Below are positions 50,001-60,895 of a DNA stretch of 64,000 nt, one piece after another. Under the pieces are notes generated by a model. The model saw only the letters and a list, made by a program, of their open reading frames with translations, did no database searches and was not told where the DNA came from. The translations under genes were made by a program, and so were the position numbers. The DNA lies in NCBI RefSeq assembly GCF_012027425.1, contig NZ_SNUE01000004.1, forward strand, positions 49,887 to 113,886, in the 5' to 3' direction. Source of the stretch: Thermococcus sp. MV5. GTDB taxonomy: Archaea > Methanobacteriota_B > Thermococci > Thermococcales > Thermococcaceae. Within the stretch, counting starts at the first letter, position 1. Each line of letters begins with the position of its first letter.

Positions 50001-50703
50001 GACTTTCAATTCTTCTAAAGTCTTATTGGAACTTAAAGATTCACTAGAGTTTAAAGCTGATTTACCAGACTTTCAATTCTTCTAAAGTCTTATTGGAACC
50101 GTCGCCAAGGATTTGAAATGGTTGAAAGAAAAATTCTTTCAATTCTTCTAAAGTCTTATTGGAACTCGTGAGCATCATGATAAGCATTAGCAAACTCTAT
50201 ATCTTTCAATTCTTCTAAAGTCTTATTGGAACATCAAATACGTATTTTAAAAGATAAAAATGCCTTCGACTTTCAATTCTTCTAAAGTCTTATTGGAACG
50301 CAGATTAAAAAAATAGCTTCTTCAATCAAAGAGTTCTTTCAATTCTTCTAAAGTCTTATTGGAACGTGAGGTTATCCTAATCGAGGATGCACACTTCAGA
50401 AACTTTCAATTCTTCTAAAGTCTTATTGGAACAGTATAAAAGACGAATGAACCTGTCTTAATTGTACCACTTTCAATTCTTCTAAAGTCTTATTGGAACT
50501 CGTTCACTCCTTTATCTCTTTCTCTAGTAGAAAAAGCTTTCAATTCTTCTAAAGTCTTATTGGAACCCACCAAAAGTAACATTTTCAGATGAGAATGAAA
50601 TTTCTTTCAATTCTTCTAAAGTCTTATTGGAACTATAATTCCTACTTCAAAATATAAATATCTTATGCGGAGTCTTTCAATTCTTCTAAAGTCTTATTGG
50701 AAC
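47056..50703 (-). CRISPR. CRISPR array, 55 repeats and 54 spacers, Pyrococcus-type repeat
   Basis: The 30-base repeat on the plus strand begins CTTTCAATTCTTC and ends AGTCTTATTGGAAC. I counted 55 copies, the first at 47056-47085 and the last at 50674-50703, all apparently identical, with spacers of 35-40 bases (mean unit 67). On the minus strand the repeat reads GTTCCAATAAGAC...AATTGAAAG, so crRNAs would carry the ATTGAAAG 5' tag known in P. furiosus, and transcription runs right to left. The leader therefore lies to the right (50704 on). Spacers 15-18 are exactly repeated as 19-22. No cas gene is in the window. Confidence 0.98.
47989..48524 (-). repeat. Tandem duplication of a four-unit block within the CRISPR array
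   Basis: The 268-base block 47989-48256 (four repeats plus spacers beginning TCCATAATG, GAAGGCGAA, TCTCAAGAT and TCTCAAAGA) recurs without visible change at 48257-48524. All four spacers match in order and length (36, 38, 37, 37). Confidence 0.95.
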
Positions 50704-51137
50704 AGGGACGAATTTTCCCCTAAATCCCCTATAAAAGTATTAGAAAACTTGAATCTTATAAGGTTTACTTCAAAGGCTCAATAATCCAACTATTACAGCT
50801 CCCCAATTAAAACCACGAAACACGAGTTCTGCCCAAAAAGAGCTTTCTCTAACCATATCCATATCGATGAACAAAAATACTCAGGAAGGTTGCCAAATGA
50901 AACAAGGGTCTTAAATTTAATTTAGAGGACTAAAAACTTTAAAAATACGAAAATATTAAATTCCCATAAGAAGAGAATATAAAAAAGCTTGCAAAAGCCA
51001 CCGTTTAATATTTCGAAAAAAATTCGTTACAAAATTTTATAAAATTATAACTTTTTGTTTAATAGTAACAAAAGGTTATTAAAGGTTTGAAAATCCATAG
51101 AAGATCATTAAATTTAAGAATAAGAAATCTAAAGGAG
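50704..51137 (-). promoter_or_regulatory. CRISPR leader
   Basis: AT-rich, non-coding stretch of about 430 bases adjoining the array on the side given by repeat orientation. On the minus strand a TATA-like TACTTTTATAG (50730-50740) lies about 30 bases before the first repeat, placing the pre-crRNA start a few bases ahead of it. No open frame or tRNA was found. The region contains many A/T runs and TAACAAAAGGTTATTAAAGG-like short repeats near 51063-51084. The exact upstream limit is arbitrary. Confidence 0.8.
50730..50740 (-). promoter_or_regulatory. TATA-like box of the CRISPR leader
   Basis: TACTTTTATAG on the minus strand, centred about 31 bases upstream of the first repeat in transcription order (ending at 50703). 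Confidence 0.6.
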
Positions 51138-51150
51138 CAAAAAGAAAAAA
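51138..51150 (-). terminator. T-run terminator after the flavin reductase gene
   Basis: On the minus strand TTTTTTCTTTTTG follows the flavin reductase stop (51188) by about 40 bases, after an AATCG/CGAT-type small hairpin around 51167-51185. It would separate that transcript from the CRISPR leader. Confidence 0.5.
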
Positions 51151-51187
51151 CGGGGGTTTTCAATGAGTATCGAAAATTATTCGATAT

Positions 51188-53061
<1,874 letters not shown>

Positions 53062-53136
53062 ACCTTCACCTCCAAAAAGTTTTCAAACAGTGATAAAAAA
53101 ATTTATTGGTGTAGAACAAATAAGCAAGTGATACAA

Positions 53137-53607
53137 ATGAGGAGATACAAAAAAGTTGTTGTGGGGGGAACGTTCGATAGGCTTCATCTAGGCCACAAAG
53201 CTCTTCTTAGAAAAGCTTTTGAGGTAGGAAAATACGTTTATATTGGAGTAACTTCTGATGAAATGATAAAAACCAAGCCTTATGCTGAAAAGATACTTCC
53301 ATATGAAGTTCGTTTAAGAGATCTCCTAAAGTTTTTTGAAGTGAACGAATATAAAAACTATAGGATAATAAAGATAAATACAGCCATAGGATTTACGGAT
53401 AAAATAAGAGATTTGGAAGCAATAATCGTGAGTGAAGAAACATATAAAGGTGCGCTACTTGTTAACAGGGCAAGAATGGAGAAAGGATTAAGGCCCCTTG
53501 AGATAGTTACCATAAAGCTAATTAAAAGTAAACTTGGGGGCAAAATAAGTTCCTCCCTAATAAGAGCTGGATTGATAGATCCTTTTGGTAACCCCAGGAG
53601 GCGATAA
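53137..53607 (+). CDS. coaD: Phosphopantetheine adenylyltransferase (archaeal type)
   Basis: Makes dephospho-CoA from 4'-phosphopantetheine and ATP. About 156 residues, the archaeal/eukaryotic COG1019 type. VVVGGTFDRLHLGHKALL (about 7-24) carries the HxGH nucleotidyltransferase motif and ISSSLIRAGLID near the C-terminus the ISSTxIR equivalent. The ATG at 53137 is chosen over a GTG at 53128 (AGTGAT ribosome binding site). Its end abuts the FAD oxidoreductase gene. Confidence 0.92.
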   Translation: MRRYKKVVVGGTFDRLHLGHKALLRKAFEVGKYVYIGVTSDEMIKTKPYAEKILPYEVRLRDLLKFFEVNEYKNYRIIKINTAIGFTDKIRDLEAIIVSEETYKGALLVNRARMEKGLRPLEIVTIKLIKSKLGGKISSSLIRAGLIDPFGNPRRR

Positions 53608-53608
53608 A

Positions 53609-54871
53609 ATGAAGAAAGTAATAACAATAGGAGCAGGACTTGGAGGTCTCTTAACAAGTGCATTTTTAGCTAAAGAGGGCTATGATGTAACAATTTTAGA
53701 AAAGGCCCCATTTGTAGGTGGTAGATTCACAAATTTAAACTACAAGGGATTTCAATTATCAACTGGAGCACTGCACATGATTCCACATGGTGAAGATGGC
53801 CCTCTTGCACATCTGTTAAGCCTTCTTAATGCAAACGTTAAGATCGTAAACTCAAACCCTAAAGGGAAGTTCTTTATAGATGGGAGAATCCACCACTATA
53901 GAGAAGGATGGAGATACTTGAGTTTAAAGGAAAAAGCCAAGACTATGAAACTCCTTGCAGAAATAAGGGCCAATAGACTACCAAAAGGTGAAGAAGCATC
54001 TCTTAACTCATGGGATTGGCTGAGGGAGAAAGTAGGAGACAATGAATTTGTCTATCTTTTCATAAAGAGCTTCCTTGGATGGGCAATCAGTTTGACCCCG
54101 GAAGAAGTTCCTGCAATAGAGTTAGCTAAAGAAATCAAAGCAACCCTTAAATGGGGTGGACCAGGTCTCATAAAAGGTGGTTGCAAGGCAATTAGTGAAG
54201 AGCTAGCAAGAATCGTGAGAGAAAATGGAGGGAAAATAATTACCAGAAAGAAAGTTGTTGAAGCAGAAGAGGGGAGAATCATAACAGCTGATGGAGCGGA
54301 GTATCCCTACGATATACTAATTTCAAACATTGGAATAAAGGAAACTGTGGAACTCTTTGGAAGAGAGAACTTTGATAGAGAGTACTTAAGGAGAGTTGAT
54401 TCCTTAAAACCTGCAGAAGGCATTAAAATCAACATTGCCCTTAAAGGGAAGTCAAAAATTGGAAATACTGTTGTCTTTACACTAGACACAGAGAGGATAA
54501 ACGGATACAATGAGCCCTCAGCTTTGAGTCCAGAACTTTCAAAAGAAGGTTACACTCTCATAATGACTCACCAAGCTATAAAAACCAGAAATATAAAAAG
54601 AGAACAACAACTTGGAATTGAAGATCTGTACTACTTATTCCCAGGGCTTGAAAGGGATGGGGAAATTCTGATGGTTCAGACGTACCTTGATAAAAATCCC
54701 GTTAATAGAGTTGCTTCAGGTAATCACGTGGACTTCCCGATGGAAAACGTTTACATTGTAGGGGATGCTAATAAAGGCCAAGGTGGCATTGAGGTGGAAG
54801 GCATCGCCCTAGGAGTAATGAAAACCCTACAAAGTCTGGGAATTGGAAACTTTAACGAGTGGTACCTTTGA
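53609..54871 (+). CDS. FAD-dependent oxidoreductase, phytoene desaturase-like
   Basis: About 420 residues. N-terminal dinucleotide fold ITIGAGLGGLLTSAFLAKEG (20 shown) with VTILEKAPFVGGRFTNL, the COG1233 signature. C-terminal NVYIVGDANKGQGGIEVEGIA (part) is the FAD-pyrophosphate motif. In Thermococcales, which make few carotenoids, relatives are of unknown substrate; saturation or desaturation of isoprenoids is possible. AGGAGGCGATAAA precedes the ATG at 53609, starting inside the end of coaD. Confidence 0.88.
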   Translation: MKKVITIGAGLGGLLTSAFLAKEGYDVTILEKAPFVGGRFTNLNYKGFQLSTGALHMIPHGEDGPLAHLLSLLNANVKIVNSNPKGKFFIDGRIHHYREGWRYLSLKEKAKTMKLLAEIRANRLPKGEEASLNSWDWLREKVGDNEFVYLFIKSFLGWAISLTPEEVPAIELAKEIKATLKWGGPGLIKGGCKAISEELARIVRENGGKIITRKKVVEAEEGRIITADGAEYPYDILISNIGIKETVELFGRENFDREYLRRVDSLKPAEGIKINIALKGKSKIGNTVVFTLDTERINGYNEPSALSPELSKEGYTLIMTHQAIKTRNIKREQQLGIEDLYYLFPGLERDGEILMVQTYLDKNPVNRVASGNHVDFPMENVYIVGDANKGQGGIEVEGIALGVMKTLQSLGIGNFNEWYL

Positions 54872-55027
54872 AATCTTTTAGAAACTGATTTGATGCATTT
54901 CCTTTACTTTTGCAAAATTATTGAAGCAATATTCAAAATTTTTTTCTATAAAATCCATTGCGACACTAAGAAACCCTTTTAATTCTCTGATGTCTAATCT
55001 TATGCACCAGTGACGGAGGGAATAAGA

Positions 55028-55975
55028 ATGAGGAAGAGAGTTGTCATAGCATTAGGTGGGAACGCTATTCTTCAAAGGGGTCAAAAGGGCACTTATGAGG
55101 AACAAATGGAGAATGTTAAAAAGACCGCAAAGCAAATCGTCGATATTATCCTTGATAACGAGTATGAAGTTGTAATAACTCACGGTAACGGACCCCAAGT
55201 GGGAGCACTTCTCCTCCAACAAGATGCCGGAGAGCACGTACACGGAATTCCAGCCCAACCCATGGATGTTTGTGGAGGAATGAGTCAAGGTCAAATCGGT
55301 TACATGATTCAACAAGCAATAAAGAATGAATTAAGGAGAAGAGGAATTGATAAGCCCGTTGCTACGATAGTCACTCAAACCCTTGTCGACAAAAACGATC
55401 CAGCTTTTCAACACCCAAGCAAACCAGTTGGGCCCTTCTATGATGAAGAAACTGCTAAAAAACTCGCTAAAGAAAAGGGATGGGTAGTAGTAGAGGACTC
55501 TGGAAGAGGATGGAGAAGAGTAGTACCTTCACCAGATCCAATCAGCCATGTTGAGGCTCCGATAATCCAAGATCTAGTTGATAAGGGATTTATAGTGATA
55601 GCCTCAGGCGGCGGAGGAATCCCTGTTATAGAAGAAGATGGACAACTTAAGGGTGTCGAGGCTGTCATTGACAAGGATTTAGCTGGAGAGAAGCTTGCTG
55701 AAGAAGTTAATGCTGATATTTTTATGATCCTCACAGATGTTAATGGTGCAGCCATACACTATGGCAAACCCGAAGAGAAATGGCTTGAGAAGGTTACCGT
55801 TAACGAGATGAAGAAGTATTATGAAGAAGGACACTTTAAGAAAGGAAGTATGGGACCAAAAGTTCTAGCAGCGATAAGATTCATCGAATGGGGAGGAGAA
55901 AGGGCAATAATAGCAGCTCTAGATAAAGCCGTTGAAGCTTTAGAAGGAAAAACAGGAACACAAATCATTAAATAA
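55028..55975 (+). CDS. arcC: Carbamate kinase
   Basis: In Pyrococcus this enzyme supplies carbamoyl phosphate from carbamate and ATP or runs in the ATP-forming direction. 315 residues, about 75-80 percent similar by eye to the P. furiosus enzyme. [11 protein letters not shown] (about 5-15), [41 protein letters not shown] and [12 protein letters not shown] are conserved. GGAGGGAATAAGA precedes the ATG at 55028; an upstream in-frame start at 55010 lies before that site. Confidence 0.95.
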   Translation: MRKRVVIALGGNAILQRGQKGTYEEQMENVKKTAKQIVDIILDNEYEVVITHGNGPQVGALLLQQDAGEHVHGIPAQPMDVCGGMSQGQIGYMIQQAIKNELRRRGIDKPVATIVTQTLVDKNDPAFQHPSKPVGPFYDEETAKKLAKEKGWVVVEDSGRGWRRVVPSPDPISHVEAPIIQDLVDKGFIVIASGGGGIPVIEEDGQLKGVEAVIDKDLAGEKLAEEVNADIFMILTDVNGAAIHYGKPEEKWLEKVTVNEMKKYYEEGHFKKGSMGPKVLAAIRFIEWGGERAIIAALDKAVEALEGKTGTQIIK

Positions 55976-56100
55976 CCTTGTTCTATACCTATTTCTATTA
56001 TTTGGGCGCAGTTAAGTGAGATTTCCAATTTTCATTTACCAAAAGTTTTTAAAAACTTCAAGTTATAATAATCTACAGAAAGCTAGAATGAGGTGATTCT

Positions 56101-56943
56101 ATGGATCCATTCAGTGGGTTTATAGGATCATTGATATGGTGGATACTATTCTTTTTCCTACTCATGGGACCACAGATCCAGTACAGGCAATTACAAGTAG
56201 CAAGAACAAAGCTACTAGAAAAACTAGCAAGAAAAAGAAATTCCACAATAATCACGATGATACACAGACAAGAAAGCATAGGTTTCTTCGGAATTCCAGT
56301 TTATAAGTTCATAAGCATAGAGGACAGCGAGGAGATACTTAGGGCTATTAGAATGGCACCAAAGGATAAACCCATAGACTTAATTCTTCATACACCAGGA
56401 GGACTAGTCTTGGCAGCGACACAAATAGCAAAAGCCCTAAAAGACCATCCAGCTGAGACGAGGGTAATAATACCTCACTATGCTATGAGCGGTGGAACTT
56501 TAATAGCTCTTGCCGCAGATAAGATTATAATGGATCCTCACGCCGTTTTAGGCCCTGTTGATCCCCAATTAGGTCAATATCCTGCTCCAAGTATAATAAG
56601 AGCAGTAGAGCAAAAAGGAAAAGAAAAAGTAGAAGATCAAACTTTGATACTAGCGGATGTTGCCAAGAAGGCAATAACTCAAGTTCAAGATTTCATATAC
56701 AACCTCTTAAAAGATAAGTACGGAGAAGAAAAAGCTAAAAACTTAGCTCAGATTTTAACGGAGGGTAGGTGGACCCATGATTATCCAATCACCGTTGAAC
56801 ATGCCAAAGAACTAGGACTCGACATAGATACCAACGTCCCAGAAGAGGTTTACGCATTAATGGAGCTCTACAAACAGCCAGTTAAGCAAAGGGGGACTGT
56901 GGAATTCATGCCTTATCCAGTGAAACAACAAGGGAAAGAATAA
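56101..56943 (+). CDS. SppA/ClpP-like serine protease family membrane protein (SDH_sah family)
   Basis: 280 residues. N-terminal membrane helix (about 8-26, GSLIWWILFFFLLMG) and a ClpP/crotonase-fold domain: PIDLILHTPGGLVLAATQIA (about 95-114) for the oxyanion region and YAMSGGTLIALAADKI (about 129) with the likely nucleophilic Ser; AVLGPVDPQLGQ follows. Family known as serine dehydrogenase proteinase/SDH_sah. GAGGTGATTCT precedes the ATG at 56101. Likely acts at the inner membrane face; targets unknown. Confidence 0.88.
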   Translation: MDPFSGFIGSLIWWILFFFLLMGPQIQYRQLQVARTKLLEKLARKRNSTIITMIHRQESIGFFGIPVYKFISIEDSEEILRAIRMAPKDKPIDLILHTPGGLVLAATQIAKALKDHPAETRVIIPHYAMSGGTLIALAADKIIMDPHAVLGPVDPQLGQYPAPSIIRAVEQKGKEKVEDQTLILADVAKKAITQVQDFIYNLLKDKYGEEKAKNLAQILTEGRWTHDYPITVEHAKELGLDIDTNVPEEVYALMELYKQPVKQRGTVEFMPYPVKQQGKE

Positions 56944-57087
56944 GTGAGGGGTTTGGTTTTATTTTCTTCATCTTTTAGAAAAGTTAAACAAATATTCTCA
57001 ATTTCACTGAATGATTTCCCATTTTAGCCAAAAAGTTTTTATTTGGTTTTTACTTCAACTTAGTGAGGCTTAAATCAGGGTGAGATT

Positions 57088-58026
57088 ATGATTAACTATT
57101 CTAAAATGGAGGAAGGGGAAGAGACCATGCAAGTGAAAGTAGATCCAGAAGAAATTAAAAGGATAAAAGCCGAAATAGAGGCTTTAGAAAGAGAGAAAAA
57201 GGGAATTCAAGAGAGATTAGACCAGCTTCAAAAAGAGCTAAATATATGGATCCAAAAGAGAGATGAAAAGAATAAGGAAGTAAGACAACTAAGGGAAAAA
57301 GCCAGAGAATACAAGAATAGAAGAGATGAGATTAACCAACAAATTCAAGAACTCAAAAAGAACAGAGAGGACATAAATGCCAAGCTTGATCTTCTATATC
57401 AAGAGGCAATGGAATATAGAGCTAAGAGGGATGAATATAGACAACTTAGAAGGCTTAAGATGCCAAAGGAGAAGATTGAAGAAAGAATAGAAAAGCTAGA
57501 ATGGGAGTTGCAGACCAACCCAACCACCCCCGAAAGAGAAAAACAAATAGTGGATCAAATCCAAGTTTTAGCTACAGAGCTTGAAATTCTTCAACAAACT
57601 GAAAGATTCCACAAGAAATTACAGGAGACAAGAAAAAAGATCGAAAGTCTAAAGAGAGCTAGACGGGCCATGGGTATGGAAATACAAAAACTGGCAAACC
57701 AAAGCCAGCAGTTCCACGAACAAATGCTCAAAGCATACCAACAGGCAGACGAAATTAAAAAGGAGGCAGATGAATACCACCAGAAAGTCCTTGAATTAAG
57801 AGAAAAGATAATAGATATCAGAAAAGAATTAAGGGAAGTAGAAAGGAAGATATTTGAGTTTGACCAGAAACACAAAGAGCTTATAGCATATAAAATGGTA
57901 GCAAAAATGAGATCAAAGAAAGATGCCACATTTGAAAGAGCCGTAGAAGCCCTAGAAAAGTTCAAACGCGGCGAAAAACTTACTCTCGATGAGTTACTGC
58001 TCCTGCAGAGATACAACTTGGTGTGA
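57088..58026 (+). CDS. Coiled-coil protein (COG1340-like)
   Basis: 312 residues, almost entirely charged heptads (Glu/Lys/Arg/Gln-rich) from about residue 15 to 270, interrupted by a proline-containing turn (NPTTPEREKQI, about 151). This fits an antiparallel hairpin. The C-terminal tail (FERAVEALEKFKRGEKLTLD) is conserved in the archaeal COG1340 family of unknown function. GGGTGAGATT precedes the ATG at 57088; the ATG at 57127 is an alternative. It precedes arcS by 3 bp, so they are cotranscribed. Confidence 0.82.
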   Translation: MINYSKMEEGEETMQVKVDPEEIKRIKAEIEALEREKKGIQERLDQLQKELNIWIQKRDEKNKEVRQLREKAREYKNRRDEINQQIQELKKNREDINAKLDLLYQEAMEYRAKRDEYRQLRRLKMPKEKIEERIEKLEWELQTNPTTPEREKQIVDQIQVLATELEILQQTERFHKKLQETRKKIESLKRARRAMGMEIQKLANQSQQFHEQMLKAYQQADEIKKEADEYHQKVLELREKIIDIRKELREVERKIFEFDQKHKELIAYKMVAKMRSKKDATFERAVEALEKFKRGEKLTLDELLLLQRYNLV

Positions 58027-58029
58027 AAT

Positions 58030-59745
58030 ATGGAAATCATAAAACACGAAGGGCCAGGAAGACTTGGCCTGGTTAGATCTGGAGATAAAAGTTTTAAAAC
58101 TCCTGCACTTGTTAATGTGGATTTTACAATCTCCCCTTTCAATTCATACTTCTACCCTAAGGAGTTCGAAGACTATGACTTTACCCTTGCACCCTCAATC
58201 CCCCTCAGTTTTTACACTCCAAGGGAAATAATAGAGAAAGCTTTAAAAAGACTCTACAATATCGATTATTCAAAATTTAACGCTATCTACCTCCCTATAG
58301 TAAGGGATACGAGGTATATAGAAGAATTTCTCGAAGAACTTTTCTCTCAAAAGAATTTTGATGCTCTTTACCTCGGGAATTCCAAAATCCTGATAAGGGA
58401 ATATCGGAAGTTTGTGGAAACAATTCGTCTAATCCGAGAAAAAGACCCAAATCTAATGATTATTGCTGATCTGGAACCCATCTTTTATCCCTTAGCTGTG
58501 TATTTAGGAATAGACGCCTTTGATACCCGCTCTCTAAAACTTTACGATTTCCGCAATAAAGGTTTTACTCAATTTTCACCAATGTTATGGAAAGAGGGAG
58601 CAAATTCGTTAGAATTTGCAAAAGAAACAATAGAATTGGTTAAAAAAGCTCTTGAAGAAAATAAACTTCGCTATCTTGTTGAAAACTTTTTCTATACTCG
58701 ATCTCACGTGGGGATATTAAGGATAGCTGACAAAGAGCACTCAGATTATTTGGAAAAATACACACCAATTCAAAAAGAAATCGTATACTTCATAAGTGAT
58801 GCATCTCAGAACAGACCAGAGGTCATAAGATGGAGAGAAAGGGTCGTTGAGAGATTTACCCCTCCAGAAAATATAGAAGCACTCTTTTTATTTCCCTGCT
58901 CGGCTAAAAAGCCATACTCACACTCAAGGAGTCACATCTTGTATAGAAGAGCACTTAAAGAAGCTCTTGGAAGTGGGATTTATAAAATACATGAGCTTAT
59001 CCTAACATCACCCTATGGCGTAGTGCCACGAGAATGGGAGTGGTTGGCTAGATATGACATTGTCGTTACTGGCCACTGGAGTGAGGAAGAAATAAGTAGT
59101 GCAGCAGAGTTATTAGCTAAAACCCTCGAAAAGTATCCAAAACACATTCCCATCATAGCACATCTGGATGAGGCCTATGTAGAAGTAGCAGAGAGAGCAA
59201 GCGAAATAAGTGGAAGAGAAATAGTTTTTACCAAAGTTAAAAATGGAACAACAAGCAAGGAAAGTTTAGGCTCCCTCAAGGGAACAATAGAGGAAATAGG
59301 GCTTAAACCAGAGGGTGAAAAAAGTGACAAAACGTACCGGTTCTATGAAAATATAAGAAAAGTCTTTGACTTCTACTTTGGTATCGGAGCAGGAAAAGCT
59401 GTTTTACCAGAAAACGCCAGAATTGTTGGATCCAAAATGCTTCGTCTCATGGTAGACAACAACCAAACTGGGACATATCAGGATGGAGTAATAAGTGTAA
59501 CTCCTTTTGGGATGCAGCGCATTTATGAAGCAACAAAAAGCTACTATGTAACGATAGATTTTGATCTCAAGGGAGACGTGTTTGCTATCGGTGTGAACGA
59601 GGCGGATGCTAAAATAAGGCCGAACGACATTGTTGGTGTTGTGAGAGAGGAAAAAGTAGTTGGTGTTGGTAGAGCCGTCCTAAGTGGAGAAGAAATGATA
59701 AAAGCGAGAAGAGGAATTGCTGTTAAGGTCAGAAAGAAAGCATAG
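58030..59745 (+). CDS. arcS: Archaeosine synthase (ArcS/TgtA2 family)
   Basis: Completes archaeosine (G+15) in tRNA: converts preQ0 base; in Thermococcus ArcS adds lysine which a radical-SAM partner (RaSEA) then processes. 571 residues: TGT-like N-terminal domain (about 1-280), LFLFPCSAKKPYSHSRSH (about 285-302) with the PCSxxKPYS signature, and a C-terminal PUA domain (about 495-571, RIVGSKMLRLMVDN, RPNDIVGVVRE, ARRGIAVKV). No RaSEA gene is visible next to it. It is followed by the 59760 gene after 14 bp. Confidence 0.93.
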   Translation: MEIIKHEGPGRLGLVRSGDKSFKTPALVNVDFTISPFNSYFYPKEFEDYDFTLAPSIPLSFYTPREIIEKALKRLYNIDYSKFNAIYLPIVRDTRYIEEFLEELFSQKNFDALYLGNSKILIREYRKFVETIRLIREKDPNLMIIADLEPIFYPLAVYLGIDAFDTRSLKLYDFRNKGFTQFSPMLWKEGANSLEFAKETIELVKKALEENKLRYLVENFFYTRSHVGILRIADKEHSDYLEKYTPIQKEIVYFISDASQNRPEVIRWRERVVERFTPPENIEALFLFPCSAKKPYSHSRSHILYRRALKEALGSGIYKIHELILTSPYGVVPREWEWLARYDIVVTGHWSEEEISSAAELLAKTLEKYPKHIPIIAHLDEAYVEVAERASEISGREIVFTKVKNGTTSKESLGSLKGTIEEIGLKPEGEKSDKTYRFYENIRKVFDFYFGIGAGKAVLPENARIVGSKMLRLMVDNNQTGTYQDGVISVTPFGMQRIYEATKSYYVTIDFDLKGDVFAIGVNEADAKIRPNDIVGVVREEKVVGVGRAVLSGEEMIKARRGIAVKVRKKA

Positions 59746-59759
59746 ATCCCGGTGAGAGT

Positions 59760-60059
59760 ATGCCAAAGCACTTCAAAAGAGGCGTTAAACGAGAGCACCA
59801 TTTACTCAAGGGCATTGAGAAGGTTCTTGAGGAGATTTCAGCGTTAAAAGGAGTTAAAAAAGTTATTCCCGGGAGAATTTATTCAAGTGATTCAAGGGGT
59901 TTTGAGATTAAGGTGGTTAGAGAAACGCTTACTGGCCTAAAGCTTCTAGCAAAGAGCAATGGAAGTGTCCAAGAAATCTTTCTTATTATAGACAAAGCAG
60001 ACAGAGAGAAAGTTAGCAAAGAGATACTTCAAATTAGTGAGAAATGGACAAAGGGCTAA
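59760..60059 (+). CDS. Small conserved archaeal protein (DUF2103-like)
   Basis: 99 residues, basic. It has N-terminal His residues (KHFKRGVKREHHLLKGI) and IPGRIYSSDSRGFEIKV in the middle. I associate it with a predicted metal-binding family (DUF2103), moderately sure. It lies 14 bp after arcS with GGTGAGAGT as ribosome binding site, so is probably cotranscribed with arcS. RNA binding is a guess based on charge and context. Confidence 0.65.
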   Translation: MPKHFKRGVKREHHLLKGIEKVLEEISALKGVKKVIPGRIYSSDSRGFEIKVVRETLTGLKLLAKSNGSVQEIFLIIDKADREKVSKEILQISEKWTKG

Positions 60060-60079
60060 TTCCAATCTAAAACACAAGA

Positions 60080-60706
60080 CTAAATCTCTTTTTTCCCTTC
60101 AAAGAATTCTACTAGTTCTTCATCACTTATATCCTCATCGAATCCAAGCATTTTCTTTTGTAGCTCAATTAATCCAGGTGTAAGCAAAAGCTTCCCATCA
60201 AACTTCGGAACAGCGTAGTGGAGGGTAATCTCACTAAATTCATCAAGCCTTATTGTTGGATTTTCTTCATATTCTATCTCCTTCAAACGTTTACCATCTG
60301 CTATTAATTTAGCAACAATTGAGGCGCCATCAATTGAATACTGGGGTTTTCCAATGTGTCTGACTTTGACACCATCCATTTTTGATGTAATAAATTCTTT
60401 TGTCCTCCCTTTTGGAACAGCGTCACCAAGAATCCCGCCGACTACTATTATAGTGTCCTCCTCTATATCCTCAGGTTTTAATTCTTCCTCAGCTTGAAGA
60501 TCGAGAACAATAATCTTTGAGCGGTCGAAAGGGAATCTCACGACACTCTCCGAGACAACATTCCCAAGCTTTGCAAGTTTTTCCCTCTCATCTTCCCTCA
60601 CATTAGTAAAAATAAGCTTATTTCCCCACCACTTCGAAACATGGGAGTATTCTAACCAAAGCCATTCGCTTATTTCCTCAAGATGTTCAATTACAAGGTA
60701 TGCCAT
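60080..60706 (-). CDS. SPOUT methyltransferase, Sfm1/DUF431-like
   Basis: About 208 residues. IIVVGGILGDAVPKGRTKEF (about 115-134) matches the knot signature of the SPOUT family PF04252, whose yeast member Sfm1 methylates an arginine of ribosomal protein S3; archaeal members are usually annotated as RNA methyltransferases. The ATG at 60706 (MAYLVIEHLEEIS) is preceded by GGGTGAG. A longer frame to 60850 reads through tRNA-Pro and is artefactual. The gene starts 20 bp after tRNA-Pro on the same strand, so it may be transcribed from the tRNA promoter. Confidence 0.78.
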   Translation of the reverse strand: MAYLVIEHLEEISEWLWLEYSHVSKWWGNKLIFTNVREDEREKLAKLGNVVSESVVRFPFDRSKIIVLDLQAEEELKPEDIEEDTIIVVGGILGDAVPKGRTKEFITSKMDGVKVRHIGKPQYSIDGASIVAKLIADGKRLKEIEYEENPTIRLDEFSEITLHYAVPKFDGKLLLTPGLIELQKKMLGFDEDISDEELVEFFEGKKEI

Positions 60707-60725
60707 AGTCTCACCCAGAAACCTT

Positions 60726-60803
60726 TGGTGGGGCCGCCGGGATTTGAACCCGGGTCCCCGGCTCCCGAAGCCGGAAGGATAGGCCAAGCTACCCCACGGC
60801 CCC
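60726..60803 (-). tRNA. proT: tRNA-Pro (anticodon CGG), CCA encoded
   Basis: Acceptor GGGGCCG pairs with CGGCCCC; discriminator A and genomic CCA at the 3' end (60726-60728). Anticodon stem CCGGC/GCCGG encloses TTCGGGA, anticodon CGG (plus-strand 60765-60767), decoding CCG. The T arm is CCGGG-TTCAAAT-CCCGG. No intron. Confidence 0.96.
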
Positions 60804-60827
60804 CCAGCGCTAACTTCCAAGGGCCAA

Positions 60828-60836
60828 GTTATAAAT
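60828..60836 (-). promoter_or_regulatory. TATA box of tRNA-Pro
   Basis: ATTTATAAC on the minus strand, centred 29 bases before the tRNA 5' end at 60803. Confidence 0.65.
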
Positions 60837-60895
60837 CTTTCTAAGAGCACGCAAACAAATATAAAGTTATATTCTCATAAAATTGAGGGGTTTTC

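Noticed and set aside
47269..50085. Open reading frames across the CRISPR array giving repeated Asn-Ser-Ser-Lys-Val-Leu-Leu-Glu units
   Set aside because: They are translations of the CRISPR repeat in open frames, not genes; no ribosome binding sites or coherent protein.
50704..51187. Coding gene in the stretch between the CRISPR array and the flavin reductase
   Set aside because: No open frame with a start and ribosome binding site; base composition and position fit a CRISPR leader.
60707..60850. N-terminal extension of the Sfm1-like gene through tRNA-Pro
   Set aside because: The extension translates the tRNA itself; a proper GGGTGAG site and the family start lie at 60706.
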